64,000 nt of DNA from Massilia sp. H6 (lineage in GTDB: Bacteria > Pseudomonadota > Gammaproteobacteria > Burkholderiales > Burkholderiaceae_D). The stretch spans positions 1,550,001 through 1,614,000 of the forward strand of contig NZ_CP103371.1 in NCBI RefSeq assembly GCF_024802625.1. Reading direction: 5' to 3'. Positions 14,770 to 22,634 of the stretch are shown piece by piece. The notes beneath the pieces are model-generated. The model saw nothing but the letters and a program-made list of their open reading frames with translations. It had not been told where the DNA came from and did not search any database. The position numbers were made by a program, and so were the translations under genes. Numbering within the stretch: position 1 is the first letter of the stretch; each line of letters opens with the position of its first letter.

Positions 14770-15762
14770 ATGTCCACGTCTAGCAAGATCTTTCAGCTCA
14801 AGAATTTTGGGTTGCCCCTCATCAGAACTGTCGATGATCTGGCGGAGCATACCCACCTTTCGCCCCAACTCATTCGATATTTGAGTTACCGCGCTAATTA
14901 CCTTTATAAGCGTTACGAAATTCCTAAAAAGGATGGAACAGTAAGGGTAATTGCGCAACCATCACGAGAGCTGAAAGCAGTCCAAGCTTGGATTTTGCGT
15001 AATATACTTAATAAATTAAGCTCATCAGATAACTGCAAAGGCTTCGAGATCGGCTGCTCGATCTTGGATAATGCTGCCCCTCATGTCGGAGCAAATTTCA
15101 TCTTAAATGTAGATCTGAAAGATTTCTTTCCGAGCATAAAAGCAAATAAAGTTTACAATATTTTTTCGTCAATAGGTTATTCGAAACCTGTCGCTGCGAT
15201 ACTGACCAATTTGACTGTCGTCGATGGGCGACTACCCCAAGGAGCGCCAACTTCACCAAAATTGGCTAATTTGATCTGTCTGAAATTAGATGCGCGTATT
15301 CAAGGTTACGCAGGCCCAAGGGGGCTGATTTACACGCGCTACGCGGATGATATTTCTATATCTGCCCAAACGATCAAAAAAACAATGAACGCGCGATCTA
15401 TTCTTGGGCAAATTATAGCGTCAGAGGGGCTTCAGATAAACCGCAAGAAAACTGCTATTCAAGGCACAATGCGGAGGAAAGAGATCACCGGACTAGTATT
15501 GTCGAGTAATAGGGTCGGCATTGGGCGAGGAAAGTTCAGAGAAATTAGGGCGCAAATATTTTCCTTATTTACGCATGAATCATCTGATTTTAGCAAGGTT
15601 AACGGAATGTTATCGTATATATATAGCGTTGATAAGGCTTCTTGCCGCAAACTTTGGCATTATATTGACAAGCTCGAAGCCCGGTTTTTTTATTCCTCAG
15701 CGGTGGGACAACTAAAGCGTCCGCTTGCATCCTTGCCCCTAGCGATGCACCCAGCGGTTTAG
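14770..15762 (+). CDS. Retron reverse transcriptase (Eco1/Ec86-like)
   Basis: The 330-aa RT has all expected parts: IAQPSRELKAVQAWILRNIL at 61-80, the retron-specific NAxxH motif (N101-H105), catalytic Asp115 in NVDLKDFFPS, LPQGAPTSPKLANL, the active-site YADD at 191-194, and the C-terminal ITGLVLSS (VTG-like) region that recognises the msr. Length and order match Ec86 RT (about 320 aa). ATG 14770 is chosen because it follows a2 directly and the upstream 30 codons would lie inside the msd. It synthesises branched msDNA primed from the msr 2'-OH. With the upstream effector it forms a type II-A-like anti-phage retron. Confidence 0.95.
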   Translation: MSTSSKIFQLKNFGLPLIRTVDDLAEHTHLSPQLIRYLSYRANYLYKRYEIPKKDGTVRVIAQPSRELKAVQAWILRNILNKLSSSDNCKGFEIGCSILDNAAPHVGANFILNVDLKDFFPSIKANKVYNIFSSIGYSKPVAAILTNLTVVDGRLPQGAPTSPKLANLICLKLDARIQGYAGPRGLIYTRYADDISISAQTIKKTMNARSILGQIIASEGLQINRKKTAIQGTMRRKEITGLVLSSNRVGIGRGKFREIRAQIFSLFTHESSDFSKVNGMLSYIYSVDKASCRKLWHYIDKLEARFFYSSAVGQLKRPLASLPLAMHPAV

Positions 15763-15831
15763 TGGCTTCCTGGATTCAGACTCCTACGTTGAAAAAACGT
15801 GAGCAGGAGTCGAGCTGTAGAAGGAAAATAG

Positions 15832-16569
15832 ATGAGCAAAGATTATCAATATTTGTATGTGCAGCTAGGTCGACTTCTAGAGACAGCGCCAGATGTGAAT
15901 GATCGAAGTCAGTTTAGAACCCCGGTGGGACAACAATGGCTTGCTAGAGGCCATGCTTTAGTTACCGAGGTGGGAGTAGCAACAGGAATGGATGCGATTG
16001 AGTACACCCAGGCGGTGAAAAATATCCCTTCTGGAGTGTACAGTAACGGATTGGACCAAGTGTTTACGATCATACACAGAGCATTAGCACACTGCGAACT
16101 CAAAGTTCCTCGTGCTTCAGCAGGTTCTTTTATACCAGTTGGCAGCAGTTTTGATGCTTATGCTGCTCTGGCGAAAATATTCCAGACTGCAAGTAACGAT
16201 GTGTTTATCGTAGATCCGTATATGGACGAGACAGCATTGACGGAATTTGGACTTGCTGTACCTGTCGGCGTGACACTTAGGCTTCTCGCAGATGAGAAGG
16301 CATTCAAGGATAGTTTGCGCCCAGCAGCAGGCAAATGGGTGGCCCAATACAGAGCTGAAAGACCGCTTGATGTCCGTCTCTCACCTGCACGCACACTACA
16401 CGACCGGGCGATTTTCGTTGACGGTGCATCCGCTTGGACGTTAACACAGTCACTGAAGGACTTCGCCAAGCGCTCACCAGCTGAAATCGTGAAAGCTGAC
16501 GAGACCGCCAAACTTAAGATCGGGGCATACGAAGCACTATGGGTCACGGCGCGTCTAATCGTTGAATAA
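15832..16569 (+). CDS. PLD-like fold hypothetical protein downstream of the retron
   Basis: The 245-aa protein has FIVDPYMDETALTEF at 125-139 and LHDRAIFVDG at 189-198, followed by TLTQSLKDFAKRSP. These are features of phospholipase-D-like folds in which the HKD lysine is replaced (H190-D191-R192). The N-terminal 100 residues are helical and unrecognised. Only one such motif is present, so a catalytic protein would have to dimerise. AAGGA precedes the start at proper distance. It lies 69 bp after the RT gene, behind a short hairpin (GACTCCT...AGGAGTC, ~15779-15811), and 15 bp before a membrane-protein gene. Confidence 0.6.
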   Translation: MSKDYQYLYVQLGRLLETAPDVNDRSQFRTPVGQQWLARGHALVTEVGVATGMDAIEYTQAVKNIPSGVYSNGLDQVFTIIHRALAHCELKVPRASAGSFIPVGSSFDAYAALAKIFQTASNDVFIVDPYMDETALTEFGLAVPVGVTLRLLADEKAFKDSLRPAAGKWVAQYRAERPLDVRLSPARTLHDRAIFVDGASAWTLTQSLKDFAKRSPAEIVKADETAKLKIGAYEALWVTARLIVE

Positions 16570-16584
16570 CGACTGCGGAAAGGT

Positions 16585-16938
16585 ATGGGATTTATTCTCG
16601 GTTCGGTTTGGATATCAATCTTTTCCTTCATGATCGCCGTGGTAGTGGTTCGTCCTATGTTTGCCCTGCTGTTTCCTCGGCGTAAAGTACCCAGCCTGCT
16701 CGAAACATTCAAGGTAACCGCTGGGTGGGTGTCAGTAGGTTTGCTTCCAGCCATGGCTTACACGGTACTTGTTCAATGGCTATTGGGCGACGCGCTACGA
16801 AACGTAATGGCAGTTCGATTTCCAAACGCACCCGCAGACGTGGAACCAATCGCGGTCTTCGGCTTCATTTACATTATGGTTGCAACCGTGTTGGCATTGT
16901 TAATTCTGTCGCACGATCACATCCAGGGCAGTCTCTAA
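16585..16938 (+). CDS. Small membrane protein paired with the PLD-like gene
   Basis: The 117-aa product has three transmembrane segments (about 5-29, 43-65 and 89-110). It starts 15 bp after the PLD-like gene, so the two form an operon. No family is recognised. The stop codon TAA directly abuts the left end of the IS30 element, so the original C-terminus may have been altered by that insertion. A cytosolic enzyme-like protein plus a small membrane partner is a common defence-gene layout, but no function is assigned. Confidence 0.55.
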   Translation: MGFILGSVWISIFSFMIAVVVVRPMFALLFPRRKVPSLLETFKVTAGWVSVGLLPAMAYTVLVQWLLGDALRNVMAVRFPNAPADVEPIAVFGFIYIMVATVLALLILSHDHIQGSL

Positions 16939-18011
16939 AACCAAGTGCAACACTCTTTCCTGTAGAGTGCCGCCATGCCCCGAATCTATACCCATCTGAC
17001 GACGCAGGAGCGTGCCGTCGTGATGACCATGCGCGACGACCAGTGCAGCATCCGGTCTATTGCTGAACGCCTTGGCCGTTCTCCGAGTTCGATCAGCCGT
17101 GAGCTGCGCCGGGCGCCCGGCTCGGGCGCTTACGACGCCAACCTGGCTCACTTGCAAAGTTACGAACGACGTATGGCGCCGCGACGCATACCCAAACTTC
17201 ACGCCGACGGTGCGCTATTTCAGGTAGTGCGGCACTATCTGAAGGAACTCTGGTCGCCGCAGCAAATTGCGAACATACTGCGCACCATGTGGCCCGATGA
17301 CTGCGATAAAACGGTCTCTCACGAGACGATCTACAACGCGATCTACCTGCACCCGCGTGGCGAGCTCAAGCGCGAACTGATCGCCTGCCTGCGCCACCAT
17401 AACCAGGTACGCAAACCGCGCAGCCGCGGTGTCGATCGCCGCGGCCAGATTAAGGACATGCAAAGCATTCACATCCGTCCACCCGAGATCGAGGACCGTC
17501 TCATTCCCGGTCATTGGGAAGGCGACCTGATCAAAGGCGAAGGCAACCGTTCCTCGGTCGGTACGCTGGTCGAACGTACGACACGTTTCGTGGTGCTGGC
17601 CAAGATGGACAATGCCGGCACGCGCTCCGTTGTCGACAGCTTCTCAGCCGTCCTGAATCGACAGCCGGCGGCGCTGCGAAAATCGATGACCTACGACCAA
17701 GGCCGCGAAATGCACGGCCACAAAATCCTCACCGAGCGCACTGGCGTGCAGATCTACTTTGCCGACCCGCACAGCCCCTGGCAGCGCGGCTCCAACGAGA
17801 ACACCAACGGCTTGCTGCGCCAGTACATGCCCAAGGGTTCGGACTTGTCGATCTACTCCCAGGATGAGCTCGATGCCATTGCGCTCTCGCTCAACACCCG
17901 GCCACGCGAAACGCTTAGCTGGAAAACGCCGCTCGCTGTCTACACCGAGCATATGGCGCGGCTACAATTACAGCCCGACGCGATCCATTAAACCCAGTGT
18001 TGCAATTGGTT
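16939..18011 (+). mobile_element. IS30-family insertion sequence
   Basis: The left end AACCAAGTGCAACACT (16939-16954) and the right end read inward, AACCAATTGCAACACT (18011-17996), match at 14 of 16 positions. They enclose one transposase gene, for a total of 1073 bp, normal for IS30. No target duplication could be recognised. The element lies inside the retron island, directly after a membrane-protein gene, and truncates a GIY-YIG gene on its right. Confidence 0.88.
16975..17991 (+). CDS. IS30-family transposase
   Basis: The 338-aa protein starts MPRIYTHLTTQERAVVMTM with the IS30 helix-turn-helix (SIRSIAERLGRSPSSISREL). The DDE catalytic core shows Asp in GHWEGDLIKG, Asp in TYDQGREM, and Glu in WQRGSNENTNGLLRQYMP. 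Length is typical and the frame is intact, so the element may be active. GC content is higher than in the surrounding island genes, consistent with later arrival. Confidence 0.95.
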   Translation: MPRIYTHLTTQERAVVMTMRDDQCSIRSIAERLGRSPSSISRELRRAPGSGAYDANLAHLQSYERRMAPRRIPKLHADGALFQVVRHYLKELWSPQQIANILRTMWPDDCDKTVSHETIYNAIYLHPRGELKRELIACLRHHNQVRKPRSRGVDRRGQIKDMQSIHIRPPEIEDRLIPGHWEGDLIKGEGNRSSVGTLVERTTRFVVLAKMDNAGTRSVVDSFSAVLNRQPAALRKSMTYDQGREMHGHKILTERTGVQIYFADPHSPWQRGSNENTNGLLRQYMPKGSDLSIYSQDELDAIALSLNTRPRETLSWKTPLAVYTEHMARLQLQPDAIH

Positions 18012-18216
18012 CTTGAGACCGCCCTTCTTTATCCGATGCCGTTGTTGAATGCCATAGTACCTCTTTCCTCAAAGTAAAATCTAGTTGTTCCTCGAGGGTG
18101 AAGTCTTGGGCTACATGCGCATGGTTCGCGCTCCCGAAGTAATTAATGTCATACGCAAGGTCTTTCCCGACGTAAATATTTCCATTCGGGTAGGTGATTT
18201 TATAAACGATCTTCAT
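18012..18216 (-). pseudogene. GIY-YIG domain protein, 3' part removed by IS30
   Basis: From ATG 18216 the minus strand encodes MKIVYKITYPNGNIYVGKDL and LDFTLRKEVLWHSTTASDKE, the start of a GIY-YIG endonuclease-like domain. After ~68 codons the frame runs into the IS30 right terminus (from 18011 leftward), so the natural C-terminus is lost. No continuation is visible on the far side of the IS, implying a deletion or an unrecoverable end. Confidence 0.7.
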
Positions 18217-18483
18217 ATCGATTTTTTAAGCAATACGTATCGATTAGGGATTTCTTTTTTCGGATCAGCATGAGCTCTGCATTCCAATCATATGGCAAAA
18301 ATGTCTAGCAGGGTAGAGAAGGCCATTCCAAATCATGTGCTAGGCTTGCCTGCGCGACGTCCGCGCCTCGGCGTTCATGTTGCAAGCCTCGCGAAAAACT
18401 GGCGATCGAAGAGTAATGAATAACGAAATTGTCAAATGAAGGGTAGGGATTTTGGGCGCTGGAGAAGCGAGCGCGGCCAAATC
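18217..18483. other. Right island border, no gene recognised
   Basis: These 267 bp, AT-rich at first and more balanced towards 18480, contain no supported gene. They end at the start of the second copy of the 186-bp-type repeat (18484). The upstream region of the GIY-YIG remnant lies here. Confidence 0.4.
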
Positions 18484-18729
18484 GCAGCACGGCACAATCG
18501 CTGCGCGATTGCTTGAATGGGCGAATCGGAGAGGCCTTGCGCTTGCAAGCGCAAGGCCGCTACGCCGGCTCGCCGCAGTGCGGCGAGAAACCCCGGCTGC
18601 GCCCCTCGTCCGTACCGGACGAGGATACGGTTCCCGGAGCCAAAACGCAGGATTCAAACACAAAGCCCGCCAGGCGCAAGCCTGGCGGGCTTTGTGTTTG
18701 AATCCTGGTGGAGGCGGAGGGAATCGAAC
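18484..18729. repeat. 246-bp direct repeat flanking the retron island, right copy
   Basis: Counterpart of 11855-12100. It starts at GCAGCACGGCACAATC, holds a single 186-bp-type unit with the same three hairpins, then the palindrome and the ssrA 3' end. Differences from the left copy are isolated (GCTTGAATGG for GCCTGAATGG, GCCAAAAC for GCCGAAAC) plus the inverted loop. Confidence 0.9.
18650..18705 (-). terminator. Palindromic terminator of ssrA
   Basis: A perfect 26-bp inverted repeat with loop GCAA begins immediately after the CCA end of the tmRNA. On the minus strand the stem CAAAGCCCGCC/GGCGGGCTTTG followed by TGTTTG would end transcription of ssrA. Confidence 0.75.
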
Positions 18730-19063
18730 CCTCGTCCGCAAGCACTCTACAGACAGTTCTACATACTTAGCACTATCAATTAATTTAACCTGGACAACGG
18801 GGATGTGCACCCTTTGTACAAGCGAGTTACCTATTATTTAACAGTTGACTAAGTAACCCAGCCTACTGCGAGCCCCTGTAAATGACTCTACTGCCTTGCG
18901 GCCACCCCAGGGGCGAGGTGTTGTAGAGCTAGCAGCAATTAAGCTGCGAGTGCGTACGAGTTATCGTTTGCAGTTATTGATTTTCTGGATGTATTTACGA
19001 GGTAACCAGTCCTCGGTATGCCCTGCGCTGCTTTGCAACCCACGTCGAAGCCAGGTCGCCCCC
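18706..19063 (-). ncRNA. ssrA: Transfer-messenger RNA (tmRNA)
   Basis: The 5' end GGGGGCGACCTGGCTTCGAC (19063 downward) and the 3' end GGTTCGATTCCCTCCGCCTC + CACCA form the tRNA-like domain; GGGGGCG pairs with CGCCTCC apart from one G-U. The tag reading frame GCA AAC GAT AAC ... ends at TAA 18939-18941 and encodes ANDNSYALAA, a proteolysis tag with the usual ALAA end. tmRNA with SmpB rescues stalled ribosomes and marks the unfinished protein. A TACAAT -10 box lies at 19075-19080 (minus strand). The 3' end is the apparent integration site of the island on its left. Confidence 0.96.
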
Positions 19064-19155
19064 AACGAGCTTTGATTGTACTCCAATTTGTAGGCGCGTG
19101 CAGCTGACGTGTCAAGCTGCTCGCGGTGCGCGCGAAGCGCACCGCCAGAGGGCGC

Positions 19156-19842
19156 TTAGCGGTTGCGGTTGGCGATCTCGTTGCCGAGCAGGCCGCCGCC
19201 GATCACACCCGCCACGGTGGCGAGCTTCTTGCCGTTGCCGCCGCCGATCTGGTTGCCGATCAGGCCGCCAATGACGGCGCCGGTACCGATGCCAACGTAG
19301 TTTGGCTGGGCCTGCACTGGTGCCGGGGCTGGCTGCGGATAGTAGCGCGGCTCGCTGGCACGGCTAGCCTTGGGAGTGTGGTGATGGTGCACCACGCGGG
19401 TCTTCTCGACCACGCGCACCACCGGCTTTTCCTTGATCACTTCTTTGATCACCACCGGCGCCGGCTGGGCTGCTGGCTGCAGGTAAGCGCTCGGCGCGGC
19501 GGCCAGCGGCATCGCCATTTGCTGCGGGCCAGCGGCCAGCTGCATCGCCAGCTGCGGCGTGACCTGGGTCGCGGCCAGAGGGGTAGTGGCGTACTGCCCT
19601 TGCAAGGCCGCGGCCGGCACCATCACGAGCTGGCCCTGGGCATTGGTCATCGGCACCATGCCTGGCTGCTGCATGGCATAGGGCGATGCGGCGGCGAGGG
19701 CGGCGTGGGCGTCGGGTGCGCTGTTCGAGCTTGGCATCAGGCCGGTAATCGCTGCGGCGCCGGTCAGGCTGACGATCACGACCGAAACGGCGGCTGCAGC
19801 CATCAGGGGGTGGATGCGGTTGAGGCGTGCGGTGGTTTCCAT
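19156..19842 (-). CDS. Glycine zipper 2TM domain protein, envelope-associated
   Basis: The 228-aa product has an N-terminal hydrophobic segment (LMAAAAVSVVIVSLTGAAAI, signal anchor) and a long Ala/Pro/Gln-rich middle part with VVIKEVIKEKPVVRVVEK. It ends in the glycine zipper GIGTGAVIGGLIGNQIGGGN ... VIGGGLLGNEIANRNR. This domain inserts in membranes and is found in SlyB/Rick_17kDa-type lipoproteins and surface antigens, but no lipobox is seen. The function is unknown. It is the first gene to the right of ssrA. Confidence 0.8.
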   Translation of the reverse strand: METTARLNRIHPLMAAAAVSVVIVSLTGAAAITGLMPSSNSAPDAHAALAAASPYAMQQPGMVPMTNAQGQLVMVPAAALQGQYATTPLAATQVTPQLAMQLAAGPQQMAMPLAAAPSAYLQPAAQPAPVVIKEVIKEKPVVRVVEKTRVVHHHHTPKASRASEPRYYPQPAPAPVQAQPNYVGIGTGAVIGGLIGNQIGGGNGKKLATVAGVIGGGLLGNEIANRNR

Positions 19843-19978
19843 GTTCTTCTCCTAGATGACAAACTGTTGTCGTATGGGAGTAGATTACTGGCAGACCCGT
19901 GCGGCAGATAGACGCGTACCTGTATCAAACGTAAAGATGTGTAAGCGGGCCAGGCATATTGCCGACCCGCCGGGGGGC

Positions 19979-20686
19979 TCAGGCCGCGGCTGCGGCCACG
20001 CGCGCCGATTGCGCCACGCTGAGCAGGGTCTGCAGCAGGTCGGCCGGGGTGTCGAGCTGGTAGTCGGCGCCCCAGGTCGATGGCTCGATGGCACCGCAAT
20101 AGCCCCAGTTGCAGGCAACCGTGACCATGCCGGCTGCCTGGCCGGCTTCGATGTCGCGCTTGTCGTCGCCGACATACCAGCAATGCGCGGGGTCGATGCC
20201 CAGGCGGCGGGCGCCCTCGAGCAGCGGATCCGGATGCGGCTTGGCGTGCGCGGTGGTATCGCCCGAGACGATGCAGCCCGCATGCGACAGGCCGATCTGC
20301 GGAATCAGCGGATCGGTGAAACGCGATGGCTTGTTGGTCACGATGCCCCATGCCATGCCGGCTTGCTCGATGCCCAGCAGCAGCTCGGCGACTCCACCGA
20401 ATAGCGAACTGTGCACTGCCATATGGTCCTGATAGCGGTCGAACCACTGCAGGCGCAATGCCTCGTAGCCGGCGTCGCCCGGAGCCAGGCCGAAGGCGGC
20501 GCCGATCATGCCGCGCGCGCCGGCCGAGGCGGTGGGCCGCAGTACCGCGTACGGGGTTGGCGCCAGGCCGCGCTCGGTGCGCAGCCAATTGACGGCAGCG
20601 GCGAGATCTGGCGCAGTGTCGGCCAGGGTGCCGTCGAGGTCGAACAAGATGGCGCGCGGTGCGGGCAGGGCGGTCGGGAGAGTCAT
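19979..20686 (-). CDS. gph: Phosphoglycolate phosphatase, HAD family
   Basis: The 235-aa HAD hydrolase shows motif I LFDLDGTLADTAPDL (nucleophile Asp at ~16), motif II VTNKPS at ~117, the lysine region AKPHPDPLLEGA, and motif IV YVGDDKRDIEAGQAAGM. It would dephosphorylate 2-phosphoglycolate formed in DNA repair. It lies 19 bp downstream of ubiG on the same strand, a pairing common in proteobacteria (ubiG-gph), and the two are probably cotranscribed. Confidence 0.9.
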   Translation of the reverse strand: MTLPTALPAPRAILFDLDGTLADTAPDLAAAVNWLRTERGLAPTPYAVLRPTASAGARGMIGAAFGLAPGDAGYEALRLQWFDRYQDHMAVHSSLFGGVAELLLGIEQAGMAWGIVTNKPSRFTDPLIPQIGLSHAGCIVSGDTTAHAKPHPDPLLEGARRLGIDPAHCWYVGDDKRDIEAGQAAGMVTVACNWGYCGAIEPSTWGADYQLDTPADLLQTLLSVAQSARVAAAAA

Positions 20687-20705
20687 AGGGCGTCGAGAAG
20701 CGGTA

Positions 20706-21407
20706 TCAAAGAGGTTTGCTGCACGCCACCATGTAGTTCACGCTGGTGTCGTTGTTGAGTGAATAGATCTTGGTGAGCGGATTGTAAGTCAGGCCCTTGA
20801 GCCCATCGACCTGGAGGCCGGCCAGGCGCGCATAGTGCGCCAGTTCGGCCGGTGTGATGAACTTGCCGTAGTCGTGGGTGCCGCGCGGCAGCATGCGCAG
20901 GATGTATTCCGCGCCGATCACGGCGAACAGGTAGGACTTCGGATTGCGGTTCAGGGTCGAGAAGAACACGTGGCCGCCCGGTTTCACCAGGGTGGCGGCG
21001 GCCTGCACGATCGAGGCCGGATCCGGCACGTGCTCGAGCATTTCCATGCAGGTGACGACATCGAACTGACCGGCTTCTTCCAGGGCCATTTCTTCGGCCG
21101 CGATGTGCTTGTAGCGCACCTCGACACCGGACTCGAGGCTATGCAGATCGGCAACCTTCAGCGCCTTCTTGGACAGGTCGATGCCGGTCACCTTTGCGCC
21201 CTTGCGCGCCATGGCTTCGGACAGCACCCCGCCGCCGCAGCCGATGTCGATCACGTTCTTGCCCAGCAGCGGGGCGCGCGCGTTGATCCACTCCAGACGC
21301 AGCGGATTGATTTCGTGTAACGGACGAAATTCCGAGGTCGGGTCCCACCAGCGGTGGGCCAGCTCGCTGAATTTCTGGATTTCTAAGGGGTCGGCGTTCG
21401 TGGTCAT
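20706..21407 (-). CDS. ubiG: Ubiquinone biosynthesis O-methyltransferase UbiG
   Basis: The 233-aa protein starts [22 protein letters not shown], the diagnostic UbiG N-terminus, followed by SAM-binding [17 protein letters not shown] and later [15 protein letters not shown]. It performs both O-methylations in ubiquinone synthesis at the membrane. ATG 21407 is selected because homologues start here; the frame upstream is open by chance. Confidence 0.95.
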   Translation of the reverse strand: MTTNADPLEIQKFSELAHRWWDPTSEFRPLHEINPLRLEWINARAPLLGKNVIDIGCGGGVLSEAMARKGAKVTGIDLSKKALKVADLHSLESGVEVRYKHIAAEEMALEEAGQFDVVTCMEMLEHVPDPASIVQAAATLVKPGGHVFFSTLNRNPKSYLFAVIGAEYILRMLPRGTHDYGKFITPAELAHYARLAGLQVDGLKGLTYNPLTKIYSLNNDTSVNYMVACSKPL

Positions 21408-21503
21408 AAGCGGATGATACTGGAAATGGATAAATTTGCGGCGCGCAGGGTAGGCGTGGGCTCTGCCGTGACAGACCCGGCCTGCCCGCACTTGCCAGCC
21501 ACG

Positions 21504-21530
21504 AAAAAAAACCCCGCCGAAGCGGGGCTC
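21504..21530 (-). terminator. Terminator after the OmpA-like gene
   Basis: On the minus strand GCCCCGC-TTCG-GCGGGGT is followed by seven or more T (complement of 21504-21511). It lies 18-44 bp beyond the stop of the ompA-like gene. Confidence 0.88.
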
Positions 21531-21547
21531 GTTGGCACTGGCCAGGA

Positions 21548-22255
21548 TTACTTGTTGACGGTGCGGGTACCGACGACTTCGATTTCCACGCGGCGGTTCT
21601 GGGCGCGGCCGGCGGCCGTCTTGTTGTCGGCCTTCGGTTGCGTCTCGCCCTTGCCTTCGGTGTAGATGCGGTTTTCTTCCACGCCTTTTTCTTTCAGGTA
21701 GGTCTTGACGGCTTCGGCGCGGCGCATCGACAGCTTCTGGTTATAGGCGTCGGTGCCGATCGAGTCGGTATGGCCGACGGCGATGATCACTTCCAGGTTC
21801 ATGTCGCCCAGCTTCGCGCTCAGGTCGTCCAGCGCTGCCTTGCCTGCCGGCTTGAGCACCGACTTGTCGAAGTCGAAGAAGGCGTCAGCCGAGTACGACA
21901 CTTTTTCCGAGGTCGGCACCGGTGCCGGCGCCGGGGCTGGTGCCGGCGGCGTTGGGGCCACGATGACCGGCGGTGCCGGCGGCGCGACGCACTTGCCATT
22001 TTCGAGCTTCTCCGGCGCGACGCAGATCGGGGCGTCGCAGCCTGGCACGGCGTCTGCCGGGGTCCAGTAACCGGTGCGCCAGCACAGGCCGAAAGGATTA
22101 CGGGCGATCACGCCACGGCTGTCCTGGACATAGGCGCTGTGCGGCGTGCGCGCCTTGATGTCGGTAGTCAGCGGTGCGTACGGCGGCGCGGTTTGCGCCA
22201 ACGCGTTGCCTGCCAGGACCGTCGTGGCGAGCAGGAGGGATGCCAGTTTATTCAT
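21548..22255 (-). CDS. OmpA family outer membrane protein
   Basis: The 235-aa product has a signal peptide ([20 protein letters not shown]), a region with two Cys pairs ([10 protein letters not shown] ... [11 protein letters not shown]), a Pro/Ala-rich linker at ~90-115, and a C-terminal OmpA peptidoglycan-binding domain. The domain shows [28 protein letters not shown] and [12 protein letters not shown], with the Asp and Arg residues that bind diaminopimelate. It links the outer membrane to murein. It is transcribed away from gyrA and has its own terminator. Confidence 0.93.
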   Translation of the reverse strand: MNKLASLLLATTVLAGNALAQTAPPYAPLTTDIKARTPHSAYVQDSRGVIARNPFGLCWRTGYWTPADAVPGCDAPICVAPEKLENGKCVAPPAPPVIVAPTPPAPAPAPAPVPTSEKVSYSADAFFDFDKSVLKPAGKAALDDLSAKLGDMNLEVIIAVGHTDSIGTDAYNQKLSMRRAEAVKTYLKEKGVEENRIYTEGKGETQPKADNKTAAGRAQNRRVEIEVVGTRTVNK

Positions 22256-22634
22256 ATTCTTATTCCTTTCGGTGAATTCCGTGCTGCTTGTAGGACCTGT
22301 GGCAATGCGTCATGCAGCGGAGCGTTGTGGTCAAGATACTAACATATTGCAGCGCGGTGGTTTCGCATTGCAAAACAAACAATTATTACCCTGTCATTTT
22401 GCCACATGCACTAAAAACGTACGACTGCTCTTAAATCAAACCCTGTGCATATTTTGCCAAGGCGTTGTTTTGCTGCAACATTGCCCTAAGCGCATGATGA
22501 CGACATCGATAACGACCGAACTCCCGCGCCCTGGCCGCTGGCTGGCAGAGGAATTGTGCTATCCATAAGTGGCCCATGGTAGAATCGCCAGTTGCATCTC
22601 ACAACCATTAGCCTGAAAGCAGTCGACCCGCCCA
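22256..22634. other. Divergent intergenic region between ompA-like gene and gyrA
   Basis: These 379 bp hold the promoters of both flanking genes. The central part (22350-22480) is AT-rich, with TTGCAAAACAAACAATTATT on the plus strand. No gene is supported here. Confidence 0.5.

Larger units (their letters stand above)
12077..18705. mobile_element. Genomic island at ssrA carrying a retron
   Basis: The segment lies between a 24-bp partial ssrA end and the intact ssrA gene, is clearly AT-richer than its surroundings, and carries defence-type genes plus an IS30 insertion. No integrase gene is visible. Just inside the left border the motif TACCCCC occurs twice (12164-12170 and 12176-12182), reminiscent of the TGGGGGTA arm-type repeats near att sites of P4-like islands. 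The island may therefore be an immobile remnant or depend on an integrase elsewhere. Confidence 0.7.

Noticed and set aside
14770..15762. Diversity-generating retroelement with the 186-bp units as template/variable repeats
   Set aside because: The RT has the retron NAxxH motif and an adjacent msr-msd. Differences among the units are not adenine-specific and no target protein gene contains them.
16936..18013. Target duplication around the IS30 element
   Set aside because: No convincing 2-3 bp repeat could be assigned at the two ends, so none is claimed.
18012..18216. Intact GIY-YIG endonuclease gene running to 17968
   Set aside because: The last 14 codons are IS30 terminal sequence, so the natural end is missing.
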